Source: Trissonchulus latispiculum
Lineage: Eukaryota; Nematoda; Enoplea; Enoplida; Ironidae
DNA length: 64,000 nt
NCBI GenBank assembly: GCA_030248195.1
Contig: JASAND010030294.1
Location: forward strand, 52,939-116,938
Direction of reading: 5' to 3'
The position numbers and the translations under genes were made by a program. This document shows, piece by piece, positions 42,508 through 53,735 of the stretch. The notes under the pieces were generated by a model. It saw nothing but the letters and a program-made list of their open reading frames with translations. It was not told the origin of the DNA and did not search any database. The first letter of the stretch is position 1; every line of letters starts with the position of its first letter.

Positions 42508-43856
42508 GTCCCGCACTCAATTTGTTTGTCCCGTCCCGCGGGATCCCGCGGTCCCGCAAATTCGATAATGCCCGTCCCGCAAAATTCCGCATATTTCTCA
42601 ATTGGTTTATTAGCTAAAATTAATGGTAATTTTAACTAATTTAATATGAAAATTTAAAATAAGTTTGTTCTGTAAACTTTACGCTATTTATTTTTTCTTG
42701 CTAAGATGCAAAAGTCAGTACTTAATTTATTATTCAAATAAGCTGCTGTGTGTAAAAATGTGAAATGCTTATATCGTCTACAAACAAACAATATCAATTG
42801 TTGATTTCAAAATATTGGTCAAATTGGCCAAATAAAATCAAATTTAGCGGAATCAGAAAATTACTGCCATACAAAAGCGATGGAACCGGGTCACCGGGTC
42901 AAGAGATTGGATCCGGCCTTGATCCGGTTTTCTTAGTTTCCCACAAATTATTTCCCAGAAATTTTTGGCTTAAAACTAAAACTTTTAGGTCTAATTTCAA
43001 TGTGATGCTGATACATGATTTGCATGTTTTAAAATTTAACTTGCGCTTCATAATTTTCGCAGCTTGAGGTTCGTTCAATATGGTCTCCAGCAGAATAGTG
43101 TTTGTTCTCATCGGTTCTATTCATTCATCGGTTTATCGGTTCGGTTCATCGATTATTGCATTGCACTGTTAGAACTAGCTGGTTTGCAAATCATAACTGA
43201 TTAAATTAGGCAATGCAGATAAAGCCAAGTCTCTAGCTTTGTCCCATCTTTAAGTTAAAAATAAAACCCTTGACTGGTTATACATAATCAACACTTTATA
43301 CACATAATCAACACTTCATACAACTTCGAAATCATTTACATTACCTGCGTATTAAACAATAAACTTTCAATCAGAAAAGATACGCAAACCAGCACAGCAC
43401 AGCAAATGAAACTTATATTACCTTAAAATTGAATTTTATAAAATAATTTGAAGTGTGACTGTAATGTTTTGAAAACTGTTATGTAGCTTTCTTAAAAATT
43501 CCCTAATTTTGAAGTAAATATAAGAAATTTTTGTCCCGCGGGATTCCGCGGGACGAAGGTTGTCGTCCCATCCCGCCTCGGCCCGCGGGATCCCGCGGCC
43601 CGCGTCCATCTCTGGCTTCTTCCCCTCCCATAAATCCGGCATCAAAGGTCTTTGGATGAACAAGATGCCTCCCTGCTGAATTTTCCTGCATCAGTGACCT
43701 GGGCCTACGAGCACTTGCTATGTGCCTGCATCAAAGTGCTTGCCCATTCCCACCTATTGGCGGGTAGATAAGATTTAGATCCTGCGAGTTTATAAGAAGG
43801 CAGATTCTTAGTCCATTCTATTCTGCAACAATATTATGTCGTGTTATTGTTGGGTT

Positions 43857-45591
43857 CAGTGTTGGCATCTGGGATGGGATGGGATTGGTGGGATTTAGTG
43901 GGATCGTTTAGCCCTGCACTCACTTGGGGGAGGCCAGTGGGAGGCCAGTTTTTGGCCGATTTTTCACCCATCTCCGATTTCGCTCATTTTCACATATTTT
44001 GTAGTCTAGTAATATTTCAACGAACTCATAAAATTTAAGTCGGATCTGTTGAAGAGTAATTTCAGCTGAAAATGTAGGTATTCACGCGTTAAACATAGAC
44101 TTGCGAGTAATTTCACCTCAAACCAGATGTCACCCAGCATGTGTAAACATAGAAAACGGAAAAAGTGGTGATATTTTTTGTGCGCCAGAGAAATCTCACC
44201 AACGACAAAATGGAACAGTTCAACATCTACTTTATACAAATACAATCAAGAAGGGTGATTTGCAGGAAGTGAAATTTTAATTTAGGCCTTCAAAAATTTT
44301 TAATTAATTTTTGAAGTTTGAGAACAGCCAAATTTGACTGTTTTGCAACGTTGAAACTGGGGGTCAGCAACTTTGATGAAATTTTCAACTTTTGGTCCTA
44401 CTCCTGAGGGAATTCGAACATTAAATGTTAACCTAATTATTGAAGATTTAAAACTTGACCTGAGACGGCTTCAAATTAGATGTTCACAAAAATGTTATTT
44501 AAAAATTTCTAAGTCTCAATCAAACTTCTAATTGCAACAAATTACAGTCCTTCTCCATTATTTTACAGAGATACAGTTCTAAAGTCTGGCACAAAAATGT
44601 GTGTACAAAATCTGTAAGGCCTCCAGTGAACTCAATATACGTCGTAACCCCATAAAACCATATATTTTCGGAATCCTTGCTGCGAGACAAACATTTTTTA
44701 TAAAATTTAAAATGTTTTAAATTTTCAAAAATTTTAAAATATCGGTTTTCTGGGAATCTTTGACTGGACTCGCGACTCGCTCAACGAAAAATTTTTCGAT
44801 TAGATTTTCAGGACCGCCTAGGCGCCCGCTTTCACCTGATATATGTGGCATTTCACATTTTAAAAGTCGATTTTTTGAAAAAACCACTTTTTGACCCAAA
44901 ATTTCGTCAAAGCAGATTTAGCAAAAGTGAGTAAAAATAACATAATCATAAAATTCAAGCTGAGTTGAATCCAACGATATAAAGCTTTTGTTGCTACGAC
45001 TTATATTGCGCCAGCAATGAATTTTTAAACAATATCCCTTATTTCAGCTGGTTTTGCTAGTTTACACTGCTTCAGTCAAATCACGGCGGCAACAACGAAC
45101 AAAGCCAAAAACCAGCGAAAATAAGGGATATCAAAAACCGATATCAACCAATCAACCGATATCAAAAAGGTAAAGCTTTTATTATTCCTATGTTTAACAC
45201 TACGTATATAAGTCTAGTTTGACCACCAACAACAACCGTCAGAGAAAGAGATCCTAGCTTAGTTTTAAAATCGTTAAAATAAGTGTTTGTATTAAAAGCT
45301 CTGCAAATTTTCCTTTAGACCAGACCACTGTTTAGTAAAAAATTTTGTTGTTTGGCTCTTTGGCTACGGCCTGCAAAATATGGGGGTTTTTCAAGCTATT
45401 GACGATTGAACAATAGATTTGCAAACATTGAAATTTTAATGCTACCGCAATTGTAAGGTTAAATATTGCAAGTGGGATTACGTGGGATTGGAAAAATCCA
45501 GTTCGGACAAGTGGGATGGGATGGGACGGTGACATGAAAAATCTGGTGGGATGGGATGGGATCAGAAATCTCGTCCCATGAGCCAACTCTG
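43857..45591. mobile_element. hAT-like element, GGGAT-rich ends
   Basis: Ends CAGTGTTGGC and GCCAACTCTG have the exact 8-bp duplication GTTGGGTT outside (43849-43856 and 45592-45599). GGGAT/GGGATGGGAT arrays lie inside each end (43867-43905 and 45470-45570). Its interior includes a copy of the repeat also seen at 49980-50405. Non-coding. Confidence 0.85.
43925..44400 (+). repeat. dispersed repeat shared with 49980-50405 (inverted)
   Basis: Motifs GGCCGATTTTT, GCTCATTTTCACATATTTTG, GTGCGCCAGAGAAATCTCAC and GGGGGTCAGCAA recur in reverse order and complement in the element at 49207-50409, so both are copies of one family. This copy sits inside the hAT-like element. Confidence 0.65.
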
Positions 45592-45683
45592 GTTGGGTTA
45601 TAAATATAATTCTGTTTTAGTTCCGTCTTAAAGCCGTTGAAGATGTACCTTGGCAGGTGTTCCCTTTGTACCAGTGCAAAACG

Positions 45684-45711
45684 GGTATATATATATATAG
45701 GTTTTTATATA

Positions 45712-45751
<40 letters not shown>
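45684..45751. repeat. (TA)n microsatellite
   Basis: Interrupted TA run. Confidence 0.9.
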
Positions 45752-45755
<4 letters not shown>

Positions 45756-45909
45756 AAACGCTTACTTTCACTTTTGCTAAGCTGTCTTGTTTTGTGAACT
45801 AAAGTAAGACTTACAGATAGATGCTGATGTTGTTAGGTATAAATTTGCTTGCATCATGCATGCTACGGTTACCAAAATCAGCTCCATGCTTGTAGCTATC
45901 TCATTCTAA

Positions 45910-46987
45910 AGCCCGGTTCATGCTCGCAATGCTTTGTGTTTTGTGCTTTAGTGCTTTGTGCTTTGTCCTTTTCTAATTCATGCTCACCCTCAAAAGACGT
46001 CTAACAGCCGGTTGCACCAAATATGATTAACTTCTAGCTAAAATCTTATTAGCTAGTCTTAATCTTATTTTAATCAGATTCTCCGTTGCACCAACCTAGT
46101 TAGATTTTAAAATTTGATTAGCTCTAAACCTATCAGTATTTTTCCCAGATGAGCTCTAGCAAATCAGGTACAAGCTAATGTCACATGATGACTTTAGTTA
46201 GATTTTAGTTGGATTTTAATAAGATGTTAGTCAGAAGTTAGTCAAATGTTAATCTTACCCCTGACTAGAATTAAAATCTAACTAACTTTCCATTTGGTGC
46301 AACGGAAAATGGCCTTAATTAGAACTTAATTACAAATTAGTCTAATTAGATGTTAGTCACATTTGGTGCAACCGGCCGTAAAGCACAGTGGTTTGTGCTT
46401 CGTGCTTTAGTGCTTTTGGAGATGCTTTGAGATGATAGAACTGAAAGAAATAATTGACACTGCAGCACTTTGAGATGTTCAACAATATCCAACTCTTAGT
46501 GCTTTAGTAGTGCTCGGGCAATAAAGCAAAGCAGGCGCTTACCTGTTTGCTGAATAAGGTGACTACGTAGTTTCCACACGTTGTTTTAGCTAATTTAGCT
46601 GCTTTAAGTTTGTTACACGCAAAAATACTTTACTAGCTAGAAAAAATATTTTTGTTATCAAAGTATTTATTAAACTGTACATTAATTATTTTATTATTAA
46701 ACATAATTAGAATGCTTTAGCTTTTCTGCTGAATAAAATACCTATTTTGCGTATAGTACAAGTGAATAAATTGACTTGACATGTGATAGTATATGCATAT
46801 CGTCCTTTGTGCTTTGGTAGGAGCATGAACTATCTAGTGCGTTGTGCTAAAGCACAAAGCACTGTGACAAAGCACAAAGCACCCGTCTCTAAAGGACAAA
46901 ACACTAAAGGATGGAGGACAAGGACCAAAAGCACAAAGCACTGCCTGAAGCACAAAGCTCTAAAGGACAACGAGCATGAACCGGGCT
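45910..46987. mobile_element. MITE with AGCCCGGTTCATGCTCG ends and GCTTTGTG repeats
   Basis: The ends AGCCCGGTTCATGCTCG and CGAGCATGAACCGGGCT are a perfect 17-bp TIR. Inside each end are GCTTTGTGCTTTAG units and their complements (about 45935-45965, 46380-46420, 46800-46965). TAA precedes it and TTA follows, so the target duplication is imperfect. Another MITE (46005-46378) is nested in it. It belongs to the same family as 47941-48349. Confidence 0.78.
46005..46378. mobile_element. nested MITE with GCCGGTTGCACCAAAT ends
   Basis: Inverted ends GCCGGTTGCACCAAAT and ATTTGGTGCAACCGGC are flanked by TAA (46002-46004 and 46379-46381), a Harbinger-like 3-bp target. The interior consists of TTAGATTTTAGTTGGA-type self-similar units in both orientations. 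Confidence 0.75.
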
Positions 46988-47861
46988 TTATTGTACTTTC
47001 AGATAGTTGAAGAAGCCATTAAAAGGAAGCTAATTCAGGGCCTTAATCCTGTGCATTTGGATGTCATTAATGAAAGTCACATGCATAATGTACCCAAGGG
47101 TAAGGAAAGGAATAGAGGCTACTGTTTGTGTTTATGCACTAATTCTGTTGTTCTTGTTCAAATTGTTTTAATACTGTTATTCGTAAGTGGACCTGCACTT
47201 GCTATATATTCAGTATGTACTTTCAGTTCTACTGAGGCTCCGTAACGCAGTGGTTTCGTATTATGCTTGTGCTACAAGTGACGGATGTAGAGTTTAAAAA
47301 AGCATATTTCAATCTTACCGCAACCGAGAATCAATGGGGAGGCATCTTTTAGGTGGAACTGCAGCTTTACGTCAACAGTAACAGACACATTGCTTGTATT
47401 GTATTATCTAAAGCTTCTTTTTTAATTGTGAAAAAATATATTCCATATCAATCAGCTAGCCTCGCCGCTCCCAGTCAAGGAATGCAAAAACCCTGCTGGA
47501 ACCATTCTTGAGAGGTAAACCATTTGGAGGGGTACGTGCTAAAAACGTATTGAACTAATTATAGGATCAGAATCTCATTTCAAGGTGATCATTGCCAGCA
47601 GTAAATTTGAAGAGTTATCTTCTGTGCAGGTAAAGACCATTATTTTACAAGTTAACGCAGGATGAACGAGTTTAGGTTGAACGGATGAACGTTTTTAGCT
47701 ATTGCCTCGGTTATCGGGACCGGGAGAAGGAGAAAGAGAGGGGATGATGGTCACCTCCATCTTACATAATTCTTTTTCTTTCAACTGCATGTTTGTAACA
47801 TGTGTAATCTCACACGTAAAAATTATCCTACTGGCCCCACATTCTTGAGACTTGCTGAAAT
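46988..47861 (+). other. no gene recognised
   Basis: AT-rich intergenic sequence. A segment at 47236-47290 looks weakly tRNA-like at its start only. Nothing else is supported. Confidence 0.4.
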
Positions 47862-48637
47862 CAAGAGCACATAATACATAAGAATATGACAGCTGGCATA
47901 CTTTATGTATTATCAGCTTGACACATCCTCTGCACGCTAAAGCCCGGTTCATACTTGTCTCTGAGTCTCTGTCTCTTAGTCTCTGTCTCTATGTCTCTGT
48001 CTCTATACGGTTCATACCGGTCTCTGTCTTTTTGTCCCTTTGTCTCTAAGCTGTCCTTAAGTGTCTCTAAGCGAAGTCGAACAATGCTCAGTCAGTTTTC
48101 ATCATATATAAGTTTAGTTGTAAACGGGGCAGCAATATTAAGAAGATATTGGTCAATTTAAAAAAGTTTTTGTTCGGTTTTGATTAAATCCAGTGACCAA
48201 TGGAATTTGAATTAGTTGTCACATGACCGAGTCTCTGTCCTTTTGTCCTTTTAAGTACGTCTTGTCTCTATCAGCTTAGAGACAAAAGGACAGAGACATA
48301 GAGACAAGGACATAAAGACAGAGACTCAGAGACAAGTATGAACCGGGCTTAACGGCTGACTACCTTCCTGCTAATTGGACCCCAGTGACCCTCCCCGCAA
48401 ATTGGTACCCTGTCGAAACGGGCGGTACGCTCACTCGCTCTATGCTTGTGTGCTAAAGCTCGAAAACACAAGCACTACGTGCACAAGTTTCGTGTCTGTT
48501 TCCAGCGTTAGCGGGCAAATTTTTTTTGAAGTGAAGGGTCCAATTTGCGGGGAGGTCAGCCGTTAGCGTGCAGAGGATGTGTCACGCTTATAATACATAG
48601 AGTATGCCAGCTGTCATATGTTTATGATGTACTCTTG
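47862..48637. mobile_element. foldback element C (CAAGAG ends), host of a nested MITE
   Basis: The left arm from CAAGAGCACATAATACATAA to CACATCCTCTGCACGCTAA pairs with the right arm TTAGCGTGCAGAGGATGTG to ATGATGTACTCTTG. It shares the CAAGAGTACATAAT terminus and a CTCACTCGCT core with elements A and B in the spectrin intron. A MITE of another family is inserted in the left arm at 47941-48349. Confidence 0.78.
47941..48349. mobile_element. MITE with AGCCCGGTTCAT ends and GTCTCT repeats
   Basis: The perfect TIR AGCCCGGTTCATACTTGTCT (and complement ending 48349) is flanked by the 3-bp duplication TAA (47938-47940 and 48350-48352). The intact right arm of element C gives the empty-site sequence (TTAGCG, complement CGCTAA), confirming that TAA was duplicated. 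The interior arms are GTCTCTGTCTCT-type repeats. Confidence 0.85.
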
Positions 48638-49206
48638 CTAAAATATATAATAATTGCAGCGACATCGCCTGGTAAATTCTTTCCTCAAAGAAGAGCTGCA
48701 AAGCAGTGTCCATGCCCTATCAATTATTGTGAGTATAACTCTTCAGTGCGGTATAACATAATTGCTTTTATCACTAGCTCGTTAGATCGCACCAATTGTA
48801 ACTTCTGCCTTCTTCCTTTCCGTAATACAAGTTTTTTATATAATGACGTTGAATGCTTCAGACTACAATGCTAAAAGCATTCTATTTCCATTTAAACGTT
48901 TGAATGTTTTTTAATATTTCGTGGTCATTCTGGAGTGTGCGTACACTCTCAAAACTGACTTGTCTATTCTAGCTGCATTTGTATGTTTTAGGACGGAAGT
49001 TGATTATATGTTGCAATGTTCAATTTTATGACTTCGTTTCAGGCAAAAACCCCAGAACAGTGGAAGTCAGATTCCTCCGTTCAAAAATCTCCGCCATGTC
49101 GTGGTGGAACTGGACTTTAGCTTAGAATTTATCATTTCTTTCCGCATGGACAGTGAATGATTGCTTTAATGTCCTGCTTATTATGAAACAATAACCTTAA
49201 ACGTGT
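48638..49206 (+). other. no gene recognised
   Basis: AT-rich spacer between two foldback elements. Nothing I can support. Confidence 0.4.
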
Positions 49207-50409
49207 TGGGGGGGGTCCACCATGAAAAATTTTATGGTCACGGATTTTGCTCATTTTCACACAAAATTTTGTCACACATGTCCTGCATATCGAGTTTCAA
49301 CTTCGAGTAGTTTCGTTCAGTACTTAACGAGTAACCGGCTATTAATTGCATGCAATTTGAATATCTGATGCAAACAAAGAAGTTAGGGTAGCTTTTAATG
49401 GGAAAACGTTTCTTTATGACTTTATTTAGTGATTTTAGGGAGTAGCACCGGCGCTGGAAAGCCTTGACCACGAAAATTATTTAACGGCCGATAACTTGAA
49501 TTTGGTGTATTTGCGGGCAATGGTCCAAGAAGAAAACATGTTCCGGACAATGAGAGCTTTCGATTAATATAAAATTTAACATATTTCGAAAAATTTGAAA
49601 ATTCGCTATTTGTGAGATTATGGCTGTCAGACCCTCATATTTAAGATTATGGCTGTCAGACCCTCATATTTAAGATTATGGTTGTCAGACCCTCATATTT
49701 GACCCCAGCGACCAACTGGGTGCACTAACCTGCACCATTTGTGCCCAAACGTGACCTAAAGTCATCAATAATGGTGCGCAAATAGATGTCAGACATTTTA
49801 TAGGTCTGTAATGCCATAGCTCTATGTTATTTGCCAAAAAACGGGAATTTCCGAAATTTTGCTAAAAATTGATATTTCTGCACCAGAAAAATCTCGAAAT
49901 CGGACAGAGCTAACCAGGATCAATTGGTGTCGTTCGAATTGTCTTGTCATAAGCTGTGATTTGTAGAAAGTAGAATTTTTAATTAGGCCTTGCAGCTTTC
50001 AGAATATTTCATCAAACTTGCTGACCCCCAATTTTAACATTGCAAAACAGGCAAAACTGTTCGCATACTTAAAAAATTAATTAAAAATTTTTGAAGGCCT
50101 AAATTAAAATTCTGCTTCCTAAAAATCACCCTTCGAGATCGTATTTACGATAGAAGATGGATGTTGAAGTGCTCCGTTTTGTCGTTGGCGAGATTTCTCT
50201 GGCGCACGGAAAAAATCACCACTTTTTCAATTTCCTATGTTTAACACATACTGACATTGACTTTGAGGTGAAATTACTCGCTAACCGTAAGAGATCCGGC
50301 CTTTATTTCAAAAACTCGTTAAAATATACCAATTGGACAACAAAATATGTGAAAATGAGCAAAATTGGAGATGGTCGAAAAATCGGCCAAAAATGGACCC
50401 CCCCCCCTT
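49207..50409. mobile_element. foldback-like element with G-run/C-run ends
   Basis: It starts GGGGGGGTCCACCATG and ends ATGGACCCCCCCCC. Both arms carry TTTTGCTCATTTTCACA-like sequence in opposite orientation, but the arms are diverged. The right third (49980-50405) is an inverted copy of 43925-44400. Confidence 0.55.
49615..49699 (+). repeat. three tandem 29-bp units
   Basis: AGATTATGGCTGTCAGACCC plus TCATATTT occurs three times in a row, the third with one change (GGTTGT). Confidence 0.85.
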
Positions 50410-50628
50410 AATTTGTTTTATTTAGTAACTTGTACATTGTACACAAAAAGTAAATGGCTGTTAGTAGTAATTGTTGAGCATCAGATGTAATTCCTAACGA
50501 GGGATGGTGGTGGTGGTGCAAGCGGCGAAGTGGCGAAAGCGGCGCTGGAAGTGCTGAGATGCAGCAGTGGTGCTGAGGTAGTAGGTGGAGGATGTGGCGC
50601 TGTAGCATGTAGTCAATAGTAGTGATGT

Positions 50629-50757
50629 GGATCGGATCGGCGGATCGGATCGGATCGACCGATCCGGGGTCGGATCGGATCGGATCGGATCGACAAATTT
50701 TCGGATCGGATCGGCCGGATCGGATCGGCTTGCTTTTTCCGGATCGCCGATCCGGCA
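50629..50757. repeat. GGATC minisatellite
   Basis: About twenty GGATC/GATCC units in both orientations. The region resembles the motif-array ends of the hAT-like elements nearby, but I found no matching second end. The frames across it are artefacts. Confidence 0.8.
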
Positions 50758-51265
50758 AAATGAGGAAATTTTTGAAAATTTGTTCCATTTTTTTACAAAA
50801 TTGCAAAACTTTCGACGAAATTTTCAAAATCTTTCCTGAAATTTCAAATGTTGGTTTTTCTGTTATGTTTTTGTTTTATGTTCTCTCTTTGGATAAATAT
50901 ATTTCTTAAATGTATAAAAAGAGTCAAATAGAATTGCTCTCTAACAGTTCCTGCTAATTAATTTTTGGGCAGTCTGTTCCTCTTTTTAAATTCAGCACCG
51001 CTGACTACTAAGAGTGGGTTATTCTGATTTGATTAAAAGTTATCAACTAATAGGAACGTTGTCTGAAATTAGAAGGAAATTTATAGCCCTAGTGCGTTTG
51101 CTCAGAAGAGTAAAGTTTGCAAAATCCATCGGACGCACTTTTGTGCTATTGTACGACCAAAATTGTGTTTGTAAACTTCGGTGTCGTTTATATATAAATA
51201 TATATAAATAAATAAATAAAAATATATATATATGTATATGTACATATATATATATATATATATAT

Positions 51266-52676
51266 GAGTCGATTTCTGGTATACTCGCAGATAGAACGGA
51301 CAACTTGGAAAAATCGATTTTCTTCTTACTATGCCAGTTGATTAGGATTAGTAGGCACAGTAAAACCTGCAAATATCAGCTTGTTTTGATGAGCGGTTAA
51401 TGAGTAAGGCCCATTTTTGTGATTTTGCCATGGCAGCTAAATGGCCAATTCTACTTCTTGACTTTGTCCCACTGTATTGAAAGACATAGACGTGGTACGG
51501 TGTTACTTTTGGTCCTCAAATTGTTCATAGAGCTCTACTATGGCTATGCAAAAGGCGTTCTCTTCAGCTGTCATGTAGTTTCCGAAAACTGCAGTTTTTA
51601 GGTCACTGACCCCACCAGTGGAGGGTAGCGAACGTAAGTTTATTCGAGCTAGAGAGCTTATTACTGCTAAGCCAGACGCAATTTTTTAATATGTCATTTT
51701 TAGGATCATAATAAACCTGCTAGCCAAAAATGAGCCAAATCCCAGACCCAGTTTTGAGATATGGCTCTTCAAAGTTCGAAAAATCGCCGATTTTGGGCCA
51801 AAACAGCGATTAAGCCAAGTTTGGGCCGCCATAGCCGACTAATGGGAAAAGATAATGAGCTAATATTATCACCACATAAACTAGGTACCATAGACAGTGT
51901 TTTAGACCAATTTCAGCCAAATCTGAGAAATTTTATTTTTTTCGATTTTTCGGTTGCATTTTGGGTGTTGAAAAATCGAAAAAAACAAAATTTCGCAGAT
52001 TTGGCTGAAATTGGTCTAAAACACTGTCTATGGTACCTAGTTTATGTGGTGATAATTATTTATTTATCTTTTATATCATTATCTTTTCCCATTAGTCGGC
52101 TATGGCGGCCCAAACTTGGCTTAATCGCTGTTTTGGCCCAAAATCGGCGACTTTTCGAACTTTGAAGAGCCATATCTCAAAACTGGGTCTGGGATTTGGC
52201 TCATTTTTGGCTAGCAGGTTTATTATGATCCTAAAAATGACATATTAAAAAATTGCGTCTGGCTTAGCAGTAATAAGCTCTCTAGCTCGAATAAACTTAC
52301 TTCGCGCTCCCCTCGACTGGTGGGGTCAGTGACCTAAAAATTGCAGTTTTCAGAAACTACATGACAGCTGAAGAGAACGCCTTTTGCATAGCCATAGTAG
52401 AGCTCTATGAACAATTTGAGGACCAAAAGTAACACCGTACCACGTCTATGTCTTTCAATACAGTGGAACAAAGTCAAGAAGTAGAATTGGCCATTTAGCT
52501 GCCATGGCAAAATCACAAAAATGGGCCTTACTCATTAACCGCTCATCAAAACAAGCTGATATTTGCAGGTTTTACTGTGCCTACTAATCCTAATCAACTG
52601 GCATAGTAAGAAGAAAATCGATTTTTCAAGGTTGTCCGCTAACAACGACTCCATATCTGAACTACTCAGAAATCCA

Positions 52677-52680
<4 letters not shown>
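51266..52680. mobile_element. 1.4-kb near-perfect palindrome (foldback element) between TA tracts
   Basis: Two arms of about 690 bp are inverted copies around a centre near 51965. Outer ends are GAGTCGATTTCTG and CAGAAATCCACTC, next to (TA)n on both sides (51190-51265 and 52680-52721). Paired landmarks include GCTGATATTTGCAGGTTTTA with its complement, and GGTACCATAGACAGTGTTTT with its complement. Arms are highly alike, so the insertion is recent or gene conversion maintains them. The twin ORFs 51419-51601 and 52334-52516 are mirror copies of one frame and have no known features. Confidence 0.85.

Positions 52681-52721
<41 letters not shown>
52680..52721. repeat. (TA)n microsatellite
   Basis: TA run directly after the palindrome; the partner lies at 51190-51265. 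Confidence 0.9.
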
Positions 52722-52727
<6 letters not shown>

Positions 52728-52767
52728 ATATAAATATGCCTTCAGAGCAAATCCCAACAATATATTG

Positions 52768-53312
52768 TCACATGTGCCCAGTTTCGTTTAAGTGAACACC
52801 TTTCTTATGACGCTTCGCATAACGCATATTTTAAGACCTGATTTGCAACAATTGAAATCTCAAAAGTTCATTCGCTGTATGGCGTAATTAATTTCTTGTA
52901 CTCTAATCTTGAGAACAATGCCGACTGTACAAAAGAAACAATTAATTAGTATGTAGCAAAAACAGGATCTTGTCATTAATTTCTAACTTCCAAGTGGGAG
53001 TAAACTATAGTATAAAATTCCGTTACAAGTTTAATCGGGAGCACACAGTTTAGTTGACAGTCAGGCAGTTTGGTCAGGATCGTTAACGGATAACAGCTAC
53101 AGTCGACTTCTTCAGAAGTATTTAAAAGTCTCCATTTTTGATATTAGAGCTCATTGGCCTGGTTTACATTTCCCTTTGATTGGGTGAATTTACTGCTCTC
53201 TGTTCCCAGACTTTGGACATCGGTAAATATTCTTTGCATTGGTTAATTTTCAGATTTTGGCTAACAAAATAGTAACTTATCTATTCTAATAAAGCTTGTT
53301 AGGTTTTATACT
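52768..53312 (+). repeat. putative 5' LTR
   Basis: The segment has a TATAAAA at 53011-53017, a poly-A signal AATAAA at 53288-53293, and ends in ACT immediately before the primer site. That order is normal for an LTR (U3 promoter, R, U5). The start coordinate is a guess after the TA tract. The matching 3' copy would begin just beyond base 64000. Confidence 0.4.
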
Positions 53313-53330
53313 TGGCGTCGCGAGCAGGAT
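53313..53330 (+). other. primer binding site, probably for a serine-type tRNA
   Basis: TGGCGTCGCGAGCAGGAT begins with TGG, the complement of the tRNA CCA end. The complement reads as T-arm, acceptor strand TCGCGAC, discriminator G and CCA, which fits a serine tRNA. It lies directly after the LTR-like sequence. The tRNA identity is inferred by eye. Confidence 0.6.
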
Positions 53331-53355
53331 ACGAAAGCACCAGGCTTTTGTATCC
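53327..53355 (+). promoter_or_regulatory. RNA hairpin overlapping the primer site
   Basis: GGATACGAAAGC and GCTTTTGTATCC pair in a 12-bp stem (one G-U) with the loop ACCAG. Its position just after the primer site is where retroelements often carry dimerisation or packaging signals; that role is inferred. Confidence 0.5.
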
Positions 53356-53735
53356 TATACTTGGAATCGAACTTTAGCCTCTGCTCGTGCGCACATACGC
53401 CTTGAAAGGGTTTCTCGGATCACAGAAAACACAAATCGGCTATTTAACGACTGGATTACATTAAGTAATAGAAAATATCTTGAGCGTTGGAGCGTTGGTG
53501 ACTTCCGCCACCTGAGAAATAAGCTCAGGCTTGGGAAACATTAAAACAAAATTTTATTCCCAAGTCAAGACATTGGTTCAGTGAATTCTTGCTTTACAAA
53601 GAAACTTGTACTTGTACTACTTATTAAACGCTCAACTGAGTCTAAACATTTGATTCATTGCTGTACCAAGTTTTCATTTTGTGTCATTGATTTCTGAGTT
53701 CGAGAGTTAATAGCAGAAAAAGTGTTGTGTGTTGT

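Larger units (their letters stand above)
40322..43614. mobile_element. hAT-like element, CCCGC-rich ends (outer)
   Basis: Ends CAGAGATGAACGCGGG and CCCGCGTCCATCTCTG are flanked by the exact 8-bp duplication GCTTCTTC (40314-40321 and 43615-43622). The subterminal regions contain CGTCCCGC/GCGGGA repeats. Its 3.3 kb includes a younger hAT-like insertion (40363-42507). No transposase ORF was found. Confidence 0.85.

Noticed and set aside
47236..47290. tRNA-like GGCTCCGTAACGCAGTGG
   Set aside because: No matching acceptor 3' half or B box.
50408..50909. ORFs rich in Asp/Arg/Ile/Gly on both strands
   Set aside because: Produced by the GGATC repeat array.
51419..52516. Paired 60-aa ORFs in opposite orientation
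   Set aside because: Mirror copies in the palindrome arms; no domain, and each is only as long as chance allows.
53296..53544. 82-aa ORF in the retroelement leader
   Set aside because: No ATG at its start and it overlaps the primer site and hairpin; probably chance.
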